This document shows, one piece after another, positions 5,900 to 12,699 of a stretch of 12,699 bases of DNA (positions are counted from its first letter, which is position 1; each line of letters begins with the position of its first letter). The stretch covers positions 1 to 12,699 of the forward strand of contig CANHQC010000022.1 of assembly GCA_947462695.1 (NCBI GenBank), given 5' to 3'. The DNA is from Flavobacteriales bacterium (GTDB lineage: Bacteria > Bacteroidota > Bacteroidia > Flavobacteriales_D > Crocinitomicaceae). Under the pieces are notes generated by a model, which was not told the origin of the DNA, ran no database searches, and saw nothing but the letters and a program-made list of their open reading frames with translations. A program made the position numbers and the translations under genes.

Positions 5900-7600
5900 A
5901 TGAAAAAAATGAACGTTAAAAGTTTGGCAGTAGTTGCCCTAACAGGTTCCCTCTTAACAAGTTGTGATTTATTAAAAGATTTACAATACAGTGTAACTCC
6001 AAATCCACTTGAAATGCACGGTGATTCGGTACGTGTCAAAGTTGACGTTACCTTCCCTGAAAAAGGAATCAAGAAAAAAGCAAGCGCTGAAATTACACCT
6101 ATGCTCGGAAATACTGCGTTGAAGACAGTAACCGTTCAAGGTGAAAAAGCAACTGGAAACGGATCAGTAATTCAATACAAGCCAGGAGGTAAAATGTCAT
6201 ACACTGATGTTGTTGCGTACAAACCTGAATTTGAAAATACTGATTTGAAAGTAACTGGAAAGGTTTTCAAAGGAGGCAAAGAGAAAGAAGGTAAATTCGT
6301 AGAAACGAAAATTGCTGATGCAACAATCGTAACTCCTTTGATGGTAAATAAAGATTTTAAAGTTATTTACGCCAAAGATGATTTCAAACGTGTGATTGAG
6401 CAAACGTATATGGCTCAAATCAATTTTGATAAAGGCAAATCAATTGTAAAGCCAACAGAATTAAAAGACAAAGACATTGTTGATTATTCAACTTGGTTGA
6501 GTGTAGCTCAAAACAATCCTAAAATTGCCATTAAGTCATTAAACGTTACTGGATTTGCTTCTCCAGAAGGTGAAGAAGACAAAAACAATTCGCTTTCAAC
6601 TGATCGTTCAGAGGCAGGTAAGAAAGCAATTCTTGATTTAGCCAAAAAAGCGAATAATCTAACTGCTCAAGGAGAAGTTTACAAACTTTCTGGACGTGGA
6701 GAAGACTTCGACGGTTTCAAACGTGAATTGAAAGGTTCTACAATGAACGAAGACGAGAAGAACCTCGTTGTTCGTGTGCTTGAAATGCAATCAGATCCAA
6801 AAACACGTGAAACTGAAATGCGTAACATGGGAAAAACATTTACTTTCCTTGACAAAAGTATCTTCCCTAAACTACGTCGTGCTGAAATCCAAACAGTTTA
6901 TGATTTAACTGGATACTCTGACGAAGAATTGAAAGCACTTGCTCAATCTACACCAGATTCACTTGATCTTGAAGAGCTTTTGTTTACTGCAACGCTTTAC
7001 AATGACATCAATGAGAAACTGAAGTTGTATAACGTAGCGATAAAGAACTATCCTACTGATGCTCGTGCACACAACAACGCAGGTGTTGTTTTATACATTC
7101 AAAACAAAATGAATGAAGCAAAAGCGGCATTTGAGAAGTCAAACAGCTTAAAAGACAATGCCATTGCTAAAAACAATTTAGCAGCTGTCGCTGGTGTTTC
7201 TGGTGACCGCACTAAATCTCGTCAACTTCTTGGTCAAGCAAAAGGAGCAGGAAGCGAAGTAAACTATAACCTCGGAATTTTGAATATCCAGGATGCGAAA
7301 TATTCAGATGCTGTTTCAAACTTCGGAACGGAAAGTACATTCAACAAAGGATTGGCTCAATTATTAAACGGTGATGCAGCAGCAGCAGTTAAAACAATTG
7401 ATGCTTCAACTCAAAAAGAAGCTGCTCAAGGGTATTACCTGAAAGCAGTAGCTGCAGCTCGTCAAAACAATGTTGATGCAGTTGCAAATAACTTAAAAAA
7501 TGCCATCAGTAAAGATTCATCGTTGAAAGCAAAAGCTGCTAATGACCGTGAATTCTTAAAGTTTGCTGATAACGCAACATTCACTGGTGTTGTTAAATAA
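5900..7600 (+). CDS. Outer-membrane-type lipoprotein with OmpA-like region and TPR repeats
   Basis: I recognise this as a family conserved in Bacteroidota but know no established name or function. The 566 residues begin with a lipoprotein signal (MKKMNVKSLAVVALTGSLLTSC, lipobox LTSC, Cys22). A beta-rich N-terminal part follows, with PNPLEMHGDSVRVKVDVTFPEKG at about 35-57. Around 205-245 an OmpA-like stretch contains VTGFASPEGEEDKNNSLSTDR, recalling the peptidoglycan-binding NxxLSxxRA motif. Residues about 365-550 are tetratricopeptide-like repeats (YNVAIKNYPTDARAHNNAGV, NKMNEAKAAFEKSNSL, AIAKNNLAAVAGVSGD). An envelope-anchoring or scaffold role is an inference. Of 15 arginine codons 14 are CGT and one CGC, unlike the mixed CGA/AGA/CGG use in neighbours, which suggests high expression. 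It stands alone: 67 bp from folK and closed by a terminator. No clear surface-export signal follows Cys22 (DLLKDLQ). Confidence 0.85.
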   Translation: MKKMNVKSLAVVALTGSLLTSCDLLKDLQYSVTPNPLEMHGDSVRVKVDVTFPEKGIKKKASAEITPMLGNTALKTVTVQGEKATGNGSVIQYKPGGKMSYTDVVAYKPEFENTDLKVTGKVFKGGKEKEGKFVETKIADATIVTPLMVNKDFKVIYAKDDFKRVIEQTYMAQINFDKGKSIVKPTELKDKDIVDYSTWLSVAQNNPKIAIKSLNVTGFASPEGEEDKNNSLSTDRSEAGKKAILDLAKKANNLTAQGEVYKLSGRGEDFDGFKRELKGSTMNEDEKNLVVRVLEMQSDPKTRETEMRNMGKTFTFLDKSIFPKLRRAEIQTVYDLTGYSDEELKALAQSTPDSLDLEELLFTATLYNDINEKLKLYNVAIKNYPTDARAHNNAGVVLYIQNKMNEAKAAFEKSNSLKDNAIAKNNLAAVAGVSGDRTKSRQLLGQAKGAGSEVNYNLGILNIQDAKYSDAVSNFGTESTFNKGLAQLLNGDAAAAVKTIDASTQKEAAQGYYLKAVAAARQNNVDAVANNLKNAISKDSSLKAKAANDREFLKFADNATFTGVVK

Positions 7601-7620
7601 TTCAACGCAATAAAATAATT

Positions 7621-7649
7621 AAAGGGCTGTCTCACGATAGCCCTTTTTT
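7621..7649 (+). terminator. Intrinsic terminator of the TPR lipoprotein gene
   Basis: AAAGGGCT (7621-7628) pairs perfectly with AGCCCTTT (7639-7646). The stem can extend by a G-U and a T-A pair to leave the six-base loop CTCACG. Six consecutive T (7644-7649) form the tail. It begins 20 bases after the stop at 7600. Confidence 0.88.
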
Positions 7650-7670
7650 ATTGGTCAAAAGGTACAGATC

Positions 7671-7700
7671 AAAAAGAGAAAGGATTATCAACTAACCTTT
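7671..7700 (-). terminator. Possible weak terminator of the minus-strand DUF5715 gene
   Basis: In minus-strand RNA AAAGGTTA pairs with TAA-T-CCTTT (one bulged T) around a short loop, followed by CTCTTTTT. It lies about 30 bases beyond the DUF5715 stop. The stem has few G-C pairs and a bulge, so this is tentative. Confidence 0.35.
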
Positions 7701-7730
7701 GAGATTTTTCTTTATTCAGTCTTAACAGCG

Positions 7731-8447
7731 CTATTTAACTACAACATGAAAGCACGTTTGCCAAGTTTCGTATGTCGCCCAACACCTGCCCTCTTTGCGC
7801 ATCTCCCATAAAGCTTTAGCCAAAGCAAATCCCAGAAAATCGATTTCAATTGCTGAAAAAGAACGGTCTCCAAAAAATGTCTTGTATGACACATCAAAGG
7901 TCGTTCCATGAAGGTGCGAACTGTTCGTTACTGAGTTGCGGTTTCGTTTTTTTAAGCGTTTCACTGAATTGGTCGTTCGTGTTAAAGATGTCAAGGTAAA
8001 TCGCGTACATTCCAAGCCTGTATTCTCTAATTTCCGATGAAATCGGTTACCTAAATCTTTTAAAAAAACCATAGCTTTTGGCGTGAGGTAAGGATAGCTG
8101 TAATACATCGTATCTAGTTCGTAATATTCGGTAGGTCCTACCCATGCCAATTCACCACGATAAATAAATGGGAGTAAATCCTTTGGTCGAGTTGGAATTT
8201 TTCCAATACCATTGTGAAAAGAGTGCTTGAGGTAATGCCTTAGTCGATCATTCAATTCTACCGCATAATTGGGTTGAACAAAACACGTCTGATCTTTTCG
8301 CTTGTGCCATTCACGGCGGATAGCATGGACCAGTTTGGAATGGGTGACAATAGTTCTATTCGTCCAGTTAGACCACCATGTCGACGGAACGAAAAGTGCG
8401 AGTGTACAACCAATAAAAATGAAATGCCAAAATCGATCCTTCTTCAC
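7731..8447 (-). CDS. DUF5715 family protein with M15-like (D-Ala-D-Ala peptidase type) zinc motif
   Basis: The product is 238 residues. It has one N-terminal hydrophobic segment (about residues 6-24, FWHFIFIGCTLALFVPSTWW) that could be a signal or membrane anchor. The C-terminal half holds SSHLHGTTFDV: S176, H178, G181 and D185 fit the SxHxxGxxxD zinc motif of M15 peptidases (VanY/D-Ala-D-Ala carboxypeptidase type). His234 in CFHVVV is a candidate third ligand. The TSLTRTTNSVKRLKKRNRNSVTNSSH stretch before it is typical of DUF5715. I infer an envelope peptidase-like fold acting outside the cytoplasm on peptidoglycan; activity is unproven. The start is GTG 8447: the frame upstream meets a TAG at 8463-8465 with no ATG between, and the first in-frame ATG lies far inside. 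It is 24 bp downstream of the glycosyltransferase gene, probably co-transcribed. Cys13 in FIGC is too close to the N-terminus for a good lipobox. Confidence 0.8.
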   Translation of the reverse strand: MKKDRFWHFIFIGCTLALFVPSTWWSNWTNRTIVTHSKLVHAIRREWHKRKDQTCFVQPNYAVELNDRLRHYLKHSFHNGIGKIPTRPKDLLPFIYRGELAWVGPTEYYELDTMYYSYPYLTPKAMVFLKDLGNRFHRKLENTGLECTRFTLTSLTRTTNSVKRLKKRNRNSVTNSSHLHGTTFDVSYKTFFGDRSFSAIEIDFLGFALAKALWEMRKEGRCWATYETWQTCFHVVVK

Positions 8448-8471
8448 ATCAACAGGGATAATCTATTCAGT

Positions 8472-9422
8472 TTACAACTTGGGTTTTTTACCGATTCGTT
8501 CAGCATGCAATTCCCCTAAATATTCTTGCTCCACTTGTCCGGAAGTCGGTAATAGGTAGGCAGAACAATCTAAAAATTCAAGATCCATTATCGTTGAATA
8601 ACCGCAAGCTGAAATAAGCAATTTTGCAGCTGAAATATATGCATCACTCGTTTTCCAGTTTGAAGAATCGACTGCTTGAATGGTAGTTGGTAAATTCAAC
8701 TGATTTAATACAGCTTTCTTGCCGATTATTACTCCTGAAAACTGATTGTCAGTTTCTAAAAAGTCTCGAGCAAATTTCAACGCATATTCATCAGGCCCAC
8801 TCAATACAATCACTTTTTCAATCGTCTTAGCAGGCTGTTTGGTTGCACTGAACCTGGAAAGTGGACCGATAAAACAAACTTTTTTGTGTCTAAATTCAAC
8901 ATTACTTAGCTCACCACTTAGCGTTCGATCTGGGTAATCAGGCACCCATAAAAAGTCAAAATGCTTCAATAACGACTGATGGATTACATTCCCGATTTTC
9001 CAAAATCCGGTCAACGGAAAACGCAATTGATGGGTAAGAAAAATAGATGTACATCTTTTCGAATAACAACCATACCGGTGATCTGAAATAACCACATCTA
9101 GTTGAAGCTCCTCAATCATTCGGTTGATTTCTGAATTCTCCTTACCGACATGTTTCATAAGCGAAAGCGAAGATCTCAATAGACTCATTTTAAACGTGCT
9201 GTCAAGCTTAAAAGTAAATGGGTAATCACTCAGGATATGCGTCTCTACAGCGGGAAAATATTCCTTAACAACAGAAATTTGATGGGAATTGCCTGCAAAG
9301 AAAAGGGTGTTTTGCTGATCAATTAACCTGTTGATTATACCAATAGTTCGCGCAACATGCCCCATCCCCCAATTCAAAGCGGTAATTAAAATACGTTTAT
9401 TCGAGAGCTCTTCAGGATTCAT
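8472..9422 (-). CDS. Glycosyltransferase, GT-B fold, MurG/UDPGT-like
   Basis: The 316 residues begin MNPEELSNKRILITALNWGM. GMGHVAR (19-25) is the glycine-rich loop with His and Arg seen in MurG/GT28-like enzymes. The middle has DVVISDHRYGCYSK and IFLTHQLRF, and a second Rossmann-like half starts near KVIVLSGPDEYALKFARDF. The C-terminal SACGYSTIMDLEFLDCSAYL and GQVEQEYL (295-302) resemble the nucleotide-sugar site of such enzymes. Donor and acceptor cannot be told from sequence. The protein stops about 14 residues after QVEQEYL, a little short for the family as I know it; no frame continuation is seen. ATG 9422 is preferred over a TTG at 9431, which falls on a -7-like box. It lies upstream of the DUF5715 gene and diverges from clpP. 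Confidence 0.8.
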   Translation of the reverse strand: MNPEELSNKRILITALNWGMGHVARTIGIINRLIDQQNTLFFAGNSHQISVVKEYFPAVETHILSDYPFTFKLDSTFKMSLLRSSLSLMKHVGKENSEINRMIEELQLDVVISDHRYGCYSKRCTSIFLTHQLRFPLTGFWKIGNVIHQSLLKHFDFLWVPDYPDRTLSGELSNVEFRHKKVCFIGPLSRFSATKQPAKTIEKVIVLSGPDEYALKFARDFLETDNQFSGVIIGKKAVLNQLNLPTTIQAVDSSNWKTSDAYISAAKLLISACGYSTIMDLEFLDCSAYLLPTSGQVEQEYLGELHAERIGKKPKL

Positions 9423-9428
9423 GCCGGC

Positions 9429-9436
9429 CAAATATG
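9429..9436 (-). promoter_or_regulatory. -7-like box (CATATTTG) upstream of the glycosyltransferase gene
   Basis: CATATTTG on the minus strand differs from TAnnTTTG at the first base. It ends 6 bases before the ATG at 9422, the same distance as at ssb. No -33 element is seen. Support is weak by itself. Confidence 0.3.
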
Positions 9437-9446
9437 TAAAGAATTC

Positions 9447-9470
9447 AGTAAAGACCAGCTAATTTTTACT
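9447..9470. repeat. Short inverted repeat in the glycosyltransferase-clpP divergent region
   Basis: AGTAAA at 9447-9452 and TTTACT at 9465-9470 are reverse complements with a 12-base spacer. The direct repeat GTAAAGA (9436-9442 and 9448-9454) overlaps the left arm at 12-bp steps. This layout could be an operator between two divergent genes, but arms of this size are common by chance. Confidence 0.25.
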
Positions 9471-9503
9471 AAAATCGTTGCCAATCCGAACATTGCTCGT
9501 ATC

Positions 9504-9533
9504 TTTGATTCTTGATAATTCACTTAAAATTTG
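9504..9533 (+). promoter_or_regulatory. Probable promoter for clpP-clpX (TTTG, 17 bp, TAAAATTTG)
   Basis: TTTG at 9504-9507 is followed after 17 bp by TAAAATTTG (9525-9533), a -7 box with one extra base between TA and TTTG. The box ends 4 bases before the clpP ATG at 9538, so the message would be leaderless or nearly so. The position supports starting clpP at 9538 rather than upstream. Confidence 0.45.
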
Positions 9534-9537
9534 CGCT

Positions 9538-10206
9538 ATGTTTGACAAAAACGAATTCAAGAAATACGCGACCAAACACTTGGGAATCAGCAGTATGTAT
9601 ATGGATCACTACATCGAATCTTCACTAACTCCTTACATCATTGAAGAGCGATCGTTGAACATGACGCAGATGGATGTCTTTTCACGATTGATGATGGACA
9701 GAATTATATTTCTTGGAACAGGTATAGATGATTATGTAGCGAATATTATCAATGCGCAGTTGTTGTTTTTGGAATCTGTTGACCCATCAAAAGACATTCA
9801 AATCTATTTGAATTCTCCAGGAGGATCTGTGTATGCAGGTCTCGGAATCTATGATACTATGCAGTACATTAAACCGGATGTGGCAACCATCTGCACTGGA
9901 ATGGCTGCATCTATGGGAGCTGTTTTGATGTGTGCTGGAGCAGAAGGAAAACGCTCGGCTCTAAAACATGCGCGCGTCATGATTCATCAACCTCTTGGCG
10001 GTGCTCAAGGTCAAGCGTCTGATATTGAAATCACGGCTCGAGAAATTCAAAAATTGAAAAAGGAACTTTACGATATTATTGCGCAACATTCAAATCAACC
10101 GTTTGAAAAAGTATGGGCTGATTCTGATCGCGACTATTGGATGACTTCTGAGGAGGCGAAAGAATATGGTATGGTAGATGAAGTACTTGTTCGTAATCCA
10201 AAATAA
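9538..10206 (+). CDS. clpP: ATP-dependent Clp protease proteolytic subunit ClpP
   Basis: ClpP is the serine peptidase core that degrades proteins unfolded by ClpX. The 222-residue protein contains the catalytic triad Ser125 (TGMAASMGAVLM), His150 (ARVMIHQPLGGAQGQASDIEI) and Asp199 (DSDRDYWM). The spacings of 25 and 49 residues equal those of E. coli S97/H122/D171. The oxyanion region SPGGSVYAGLGIYDTM and the C-terminal MTSEEAKEYGMVDEV are also typical. An in-frame reading from a TTG at 9478 adds 20 residues (MPIRTLLVSLILDNSLKICA), but it runs through the predicted promoter and is unlike the family, so ATG 9538 is chosen. The first 26 residues or so may be a cleaved propeptide, as in other ClpP. 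clpX follows after 26 bp, so the two are almost certainly one operon. Confidence 0.97.
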   Translation: MFDKNEFKKYATKHLGISSMYMDHYIESSLTPYIIEERSLNMTQMDVFSRLMMDRIIFLGTGIDDYVANIINAQLLFLESVDPSKDIQIYLNSPGGSVYAGLGIYDTMQYIKPDVATICTGMAASMGAVLMCAGAEGKRSALKHARVMIHQPLGGAQGQASDIEITAREIQKLKKELYDIIAQHSNQPFEKVWADSDRDYWMTSEEAKEYGMVDEVLVRNPK

Positions 10207-10232
10207 ATCAACCGCTAGTATTTAGTTGAATC

Positions 10233-11456
10233 ATGTCGAAAAAAGATAGTGGGTGTTCCTTTTGTGGACGTTCTAGGAATGAAGTTGGTGTATTAATTGC
10301 GGGCGTTACCGGACATATATGTGAAAGTTGTGTTCAACAAGCTCATTCGATTATAAAAGAAGAGGATCTTGTTACGAATCAAGCTGCTGAATCGAAAACC
10401 GAACTTATTAAACCTGCCGAAATCAAAGCTAAATTAGATGATTACGTGATCGGTCAGGACGATGCCAAACGCGTGCTTTCTGTGGCTGTATACAATCATT
10501 ACAAGCGCCTAAATCAGCCGGCAGCAACAGACGATGTGGAAATTGAAAAATCGAACGTCATCCTCGTTGGTAGAACGGGAACAGGTAAAACACTTCTAGC
10601 TAAAACCATCGCTAAACTATTAAATGTTCCTTTTTGCATTGCCGATGCCACTGTGTTAACGGAGGCCGGTTATGTGGGTGAAGATGTGGAAAGCATTCTT
10701 TCTCGACTGTTGCAAGCAGCGGATTACAACGTTAATGCTGCTCAACGGGGAATCGTATTCATAGATGAAATCGATAAAATCGCCAGAAAAAGCGATAACC
10801 CATCCATTACACGTGATGTATCTGGTGAAGGCGTTCAACAAGCGCTACTTAAGTTATTAGAAGGTTCAATTGTCAACGTACCGCCTCAAGGAGGGAGAAA
10901 ACATCCCGAACAAAAGATGATTCAAATTGATACACGAAATGTATTGTTTGTGTGCGGTGGGGCATTCGATGGTATCGAAAAAATCATTGCCAATCGGGTG
11001 AATCGCCAAACGATCGGATTTTCTTCAACTGACGAGGAACGAATCGACAGCGAAGCTTTATTGAAATACATCAATCCAACAGACGTAAAATCGTTTGGAT
11101 TGATCCCAGAATTAATCGGACGTTTTCCTGTCTTAACCTATTTAGAGCCATTAGACGCAGCTAGCTTGAAACGAATACTAACTGAACCAAAAAATGCATT
11201 GGTAAAGCAATACATACGTTTATTGGAAATGGATAAAGTGAAATTATCCTTTGATGCTGATGTACTCGATTTTATAGTTCAAAAGGCGATTGACTTTAAA
11301 CTTGGCGCTCGGGGACTGCGTTCGATTTGTGAGGCGATACTAAATGAGGCCATGTTCGAATTACCAAGTACAGGTGAAAAACAATTCCGAGTCACATTAG
11401 ATTACGCGAAAGCTCAGTTTTCCAAGTCAAAGATTGCGCAGTTGAAAGTTGCTTAA
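10233..11456 (+). CDS. clpX: ATP-dependent Clp protease ATP-binding subunit ClpX
   Basis: ClpX is the AAA+ unfoldase that recognises substrates and feeds them to ClpP. At 407 residues it has usual length. The N-terminal zinc-binding domain uses C8, C11, C30 and C33. Walker A is GRTGTGKT (113-120), with Arg where many ClpX have Pro. Walker B is IVFIDEID with D178 and E179. The pore loop is GYVGED (146-151). The IGF loop that docks on ClpP is intact (I261-G262-F263 in QTIGFSS). The sensor-2 motif is GARGLR (358-363). The intact IGF loop and the adjacent clpP support a working ClpXP pair. The last bases overlap the stop of convergent trmB. Confidence 0.97.
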   Translation: MSKKDSGCSFCGRSRNEVGVLIAGVTGHICESCVQQAHSIIKEEDLVTNQAAESKTELIKPAEIKAKLDDYVIGQDDAKRVLSVAVYNHYKRLNQPAATDDVEIEKSNVILVGRTGTGKTLLAKTIAKLLNVPFCIADATVLTEAGYVGEDVESILSRLLQAADYNVNAAQRGIVFIDEIDKIARKSDNPSITRDVSGEGVQQALLKLLEGSIVNVPPQGGRKHPEQKMIQIDTRNVLFVCGGAFDGIEKIIANRVNRQTIGFSSTDEERIDSEALLKYINPTDVKSFGLIPELIGRFPVLTYLEPLDAASLKRILTEPKNALVKQYIRLLEMDKVKLSFDADVLDFIVQKAIDFKLGARGLRSICEAILNEAMFELPSTGEKQFRVTLDYAKAQFSKSKIAQLKVA

Positions 11457-12121
11457 TCCAAGCTAAACCGACAATACTTAATCACACTTCCCCGAGAAGT
11501 AAAAAGTTGCTCGTAATGCGTTTTGATGTGAAGAATATCGCGAATTACCGGATCTAAATCCGTCGGTAGTTCAGCGTAAAGGTTCCACGTTAATTCATGC
11601 AGTAAATAACCCTGTTGCGTAATTTCTTCCGATGTAAATTCAAAAAGAATATCAGAATCCGTCTTAAGGTGTATATGACCCGATGGTTTTAATATTTTTC
11701 TATATCGATCAATAAATGGTTTAGAAGTCAATCGTTTATTGGGCTTATTCGGTTGAGGATCCGAAAAAGTAAGCCATATTTCATCTACTTCGTTCTCAGC
11801 AAAATATTCCGTAATAAAGTCGATTTTCATACGCAAAAACGCGACATTCGATAGGTTTTCTTCCAGCGCCTGAGTTGCCCCAATGAACATTCTTGCGCCT
11901 TTAATATCCATGCCAATGAAATTCTTATTTGGATAATGCTTAGCCAGACCAACAGTATATTCACCCTTTCCGCAACCTAATTCTAACACAATCGGATGAT
12001 CATTCTTGAAATAGTTTTTACGCCAATTGCCTTTTAAATCTGAAGGTTCGCCAACTTCAGGCTCGAATACATGCGGGTATTCTTTTAATAATGCAAATCG
12101 TCTTATTTTATCTTTACCCAT
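11453..12121 (-). CDS. trmB: tRNA (guanine-N7-)-methyltransferase TrmB
   Basis: TrmB uses S-adenosylmethionine to make m7G46 in the variable loop of tRNA. The 222-residue protein begins [20 protein letters not shown]. The SAM-binding motif is [12 protein letters not shown] (45-56), with [10 protein letters not shown] at 69-78. The family catalytic/tRNA-binding motif is [17 protein letters not shown] with Asp121, followed by [19 protein letters not shown]. The C-terminal [13 protein letters not shown] is also characteristic. A GTG at 12139 would add six residues and overlap the preceding gene; ATG 12121, 5 bp after the DUF2797 stop, gives the normal MGKDK start. Co-transcription with that gene is likely. 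The stop shares bases with that of clpX. Confidence 0.95.
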   Translation of the reverse strand: MGKDKIRRFALLKEYPHVFEPEVGEPSDLKGNWRKNYFKNDHPIVLELGCGKGEYTVGLAKHYPNKNFIGMDIKGARMFIGATQALEENLSNVAFLRMKIDFITEYFAENEVDEIWLTFSDPQPNKPNKRLTSKPFIDRYRKILKPSGHIHLKTDSDILFEFTSEEITQQGYLLHELTWNLYAELPTDLDPVIRDILHIKTHYEQLFTSRGSVIKYCRFSLD

Positions 12122-12126
12122 AATCC

Positions 12127-12699
12127 CTACATTTCCCACTCCACTTGATAACCGGTATGCTTTCGAACATTAAAAACAATACCGCCCTCCAACATAAGGT
12201 ACTGACCTTTTATTCCCTTTAATTTTCCACGAACAGTTGGAAGCGTATCAAAGGAAATAGATTTTAATTGCTGCGGATAAGTCAATACCGGATAGTCAAT
12301 AGTCACAAGCTCATCGTCCTCAGTGAAAAATTGCTGAATGTCCGAAGGAAGTTGGTCATGAACTTGCCATTTCTCTTCTACCAAGTCAATTGTTTCGTCG
12401 ATATCATTTTTTAACATCCGCTGCCAATTCGTCTTATCTGTGAAAAAATCTTTTAACGCGACTTCAATTCGACCGGCCTCGTATCTATTCGGTGTTACGG
12501 CCAATTTAATAGCTGAAGATGCTCCCTGATCGATCCAACGTGTGGGAACTTGAGTTGACCTTGTAATTCCTACCTTAACCGCATTCGTAGCAGCAAGGTA
12601 AACAATATGATCAGTATTGTGATGCAATTGTTCCCATTCAGGATCTCGCCCTTCTCCTAAATGTGCGCGACATAATTCAGGTTTTATAATGCAAGGTGC
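12127..12699 (-). CDS. DUF2797 family protein, N-terminus cut by the window edge
   Basis: The visible 190 residues are the C-terminal part of a DUF2797 protein. The frame is open to the right edge, where it reads APCIIKPELCRAHLGEGRDP and then EWEQLHHNTDHIVYLAATNAVKVGITRSTQVPTRWIDQGA. The IIKPELC-HLG-PEW-HIVYLA-KVGITR order is the hallmark of this family, whose members usually carry a cysteine-rich N-terminal zinc-finger-like part; that part is outside the window. The HIVYLA-KVGITR element resembles the beginning of a GIY-YIG-type core, but I cannot claim nuclease activity. A short reading from a TTG at 12627 is not a real start, since homologous sequence continues upstream of it. The stop TAG is 5 bp before the trmB ATG. 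The molecular function is unknown. Confidence 0.88.
   Translation of the reverse strand, partial: APCIIKPELCRAHLGEGRDPEWEQLHHNTDHIVYLAATNAVKVGITRSTQVPTRWIDQGASSAIKLAVTPNRYEAGRIEVALKDFFTDKTNWQRMLKNDIDETIDLVEEKWQVHDQLPSDIQQFFTEDDELVTIDYPVLTYPQQLKSISFDTLPTVRGKLKGIKGQYLMLEGGIVFNVRKHTGYQVEWEM

Noticed and set aside
5963..5990. Surface-export signal after Cys22 of the TPR lipoprotein
   Set aside because: DLLKDLQ lacks the dense acidic cluster next to the Cys seen in known Bacteroidota surface lipoproteins, so location on the periplasmic face is as likely.
8390..8447. Lipoprotein signal (FIGC) at the start of the DUF5715 protein
   Set aside because: Phe rather than Leu at -3 and only a few hydrophobic residues before the Cys; a plain signal or membrane anchor fits better.
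8274..8559. Overlapping plus-strand open frames opposite the DUF5715 and glycosyltransferase genes
   Set aside because: Low-complexity antisense readings in two frames with no family resemblance; the minus-strand genes explain the region.
9478..9537. N-terminal extension of 20 residues on ClpP from a TTG
   Set aside because: It crosses the predicted promoter and has no counterpart in ClpP; ATG 9538 gives the normal length and triad spacing.
1..12699. Mobile element, phage, CRISPR or defence system
   Set aside because: No transposase, integrase, terminal repeats, repeat-spacer array or defence domains were seen; gene content is conserved housekeeping and envelope genes.

Overview
The window looks like a chromosomal housekeeping segment from a Bacteroidota bacterium, most likely of the Flavobacteriales. 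Three things point there: the mutY-ssb-gldE-gldD gene order with the gliding genes gldE and gldD; promoter-like boxes of the Bacteroidota type (TTTG around -33, TAnnTTTG around -7); and AT-rich upstream regions without consistent Shine-Dalgarno sequences. No rRNA, tRNA, CRISPR array, transposase, integrase or phage gene is visible. No gene-free stretch exceeds about 130 bases.

Left part (1-1870, minus strand). The 3'-truncated start of an RNase G/E gene runs off the left edge. Upstream of it is a 30-residue, extremely basic protein of the AURKAIP1/COX24 (mS38/bS22-like) ribosomal type, with an intrinsic terminator on each side. Further upstream is an HU/IHF-family DNA-binding protein. HU diverges from mutY across a short region holding two back-to-back -7 boxes.

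Middle (1870-7650, plus strand). mutY, ssb, gldE, gldD and folK form a tight cluster: 24 bp between mutY and ssb, 5 bp between ssb and gldE, then 8-bp and 4-bp overlaps. A good internal promoter sits just in front of ssb. The cluster joins oxidative DNA repair (MutY), replication and repair (SSB), the inner-membrane CBS protein GldE and the lipoprotein GldD of gliding/type IX secretion, and a folate enzyme (FolK). A separate gene follows for a 566-residue outer-membrane-type lipoprotein with an OmpA-like stretch and TPR repeats. It shows strong codon bias and ends at a clear terminator.

Right part (7650-12699). On the minus strand lie a GT-B-type glycosyltransferase and, downstream of it, a DUF5715 protein with an M15-peptidase-like zinc motif. 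Divergent from these is clpP-clpX on the plus strand, the two subunits of the ClpXP protease. clpX meets the minus-strand trmB (tRNA m7G46 methyltransferase) tail to tail with overlapping stop codons. trmB follows a DUF2797 gene that is cut by the right edge.

No mobile or defence system is visible. The points most worth a second look are the isolated COX24-like micro-gene with its terminators and competing hairpin, the predicted near-leaderless messages of ssb, clpP and the glycosyltransferase, the strongly codon-biased lipoprotein, and the glycosyltransferase plus M15-like pair.
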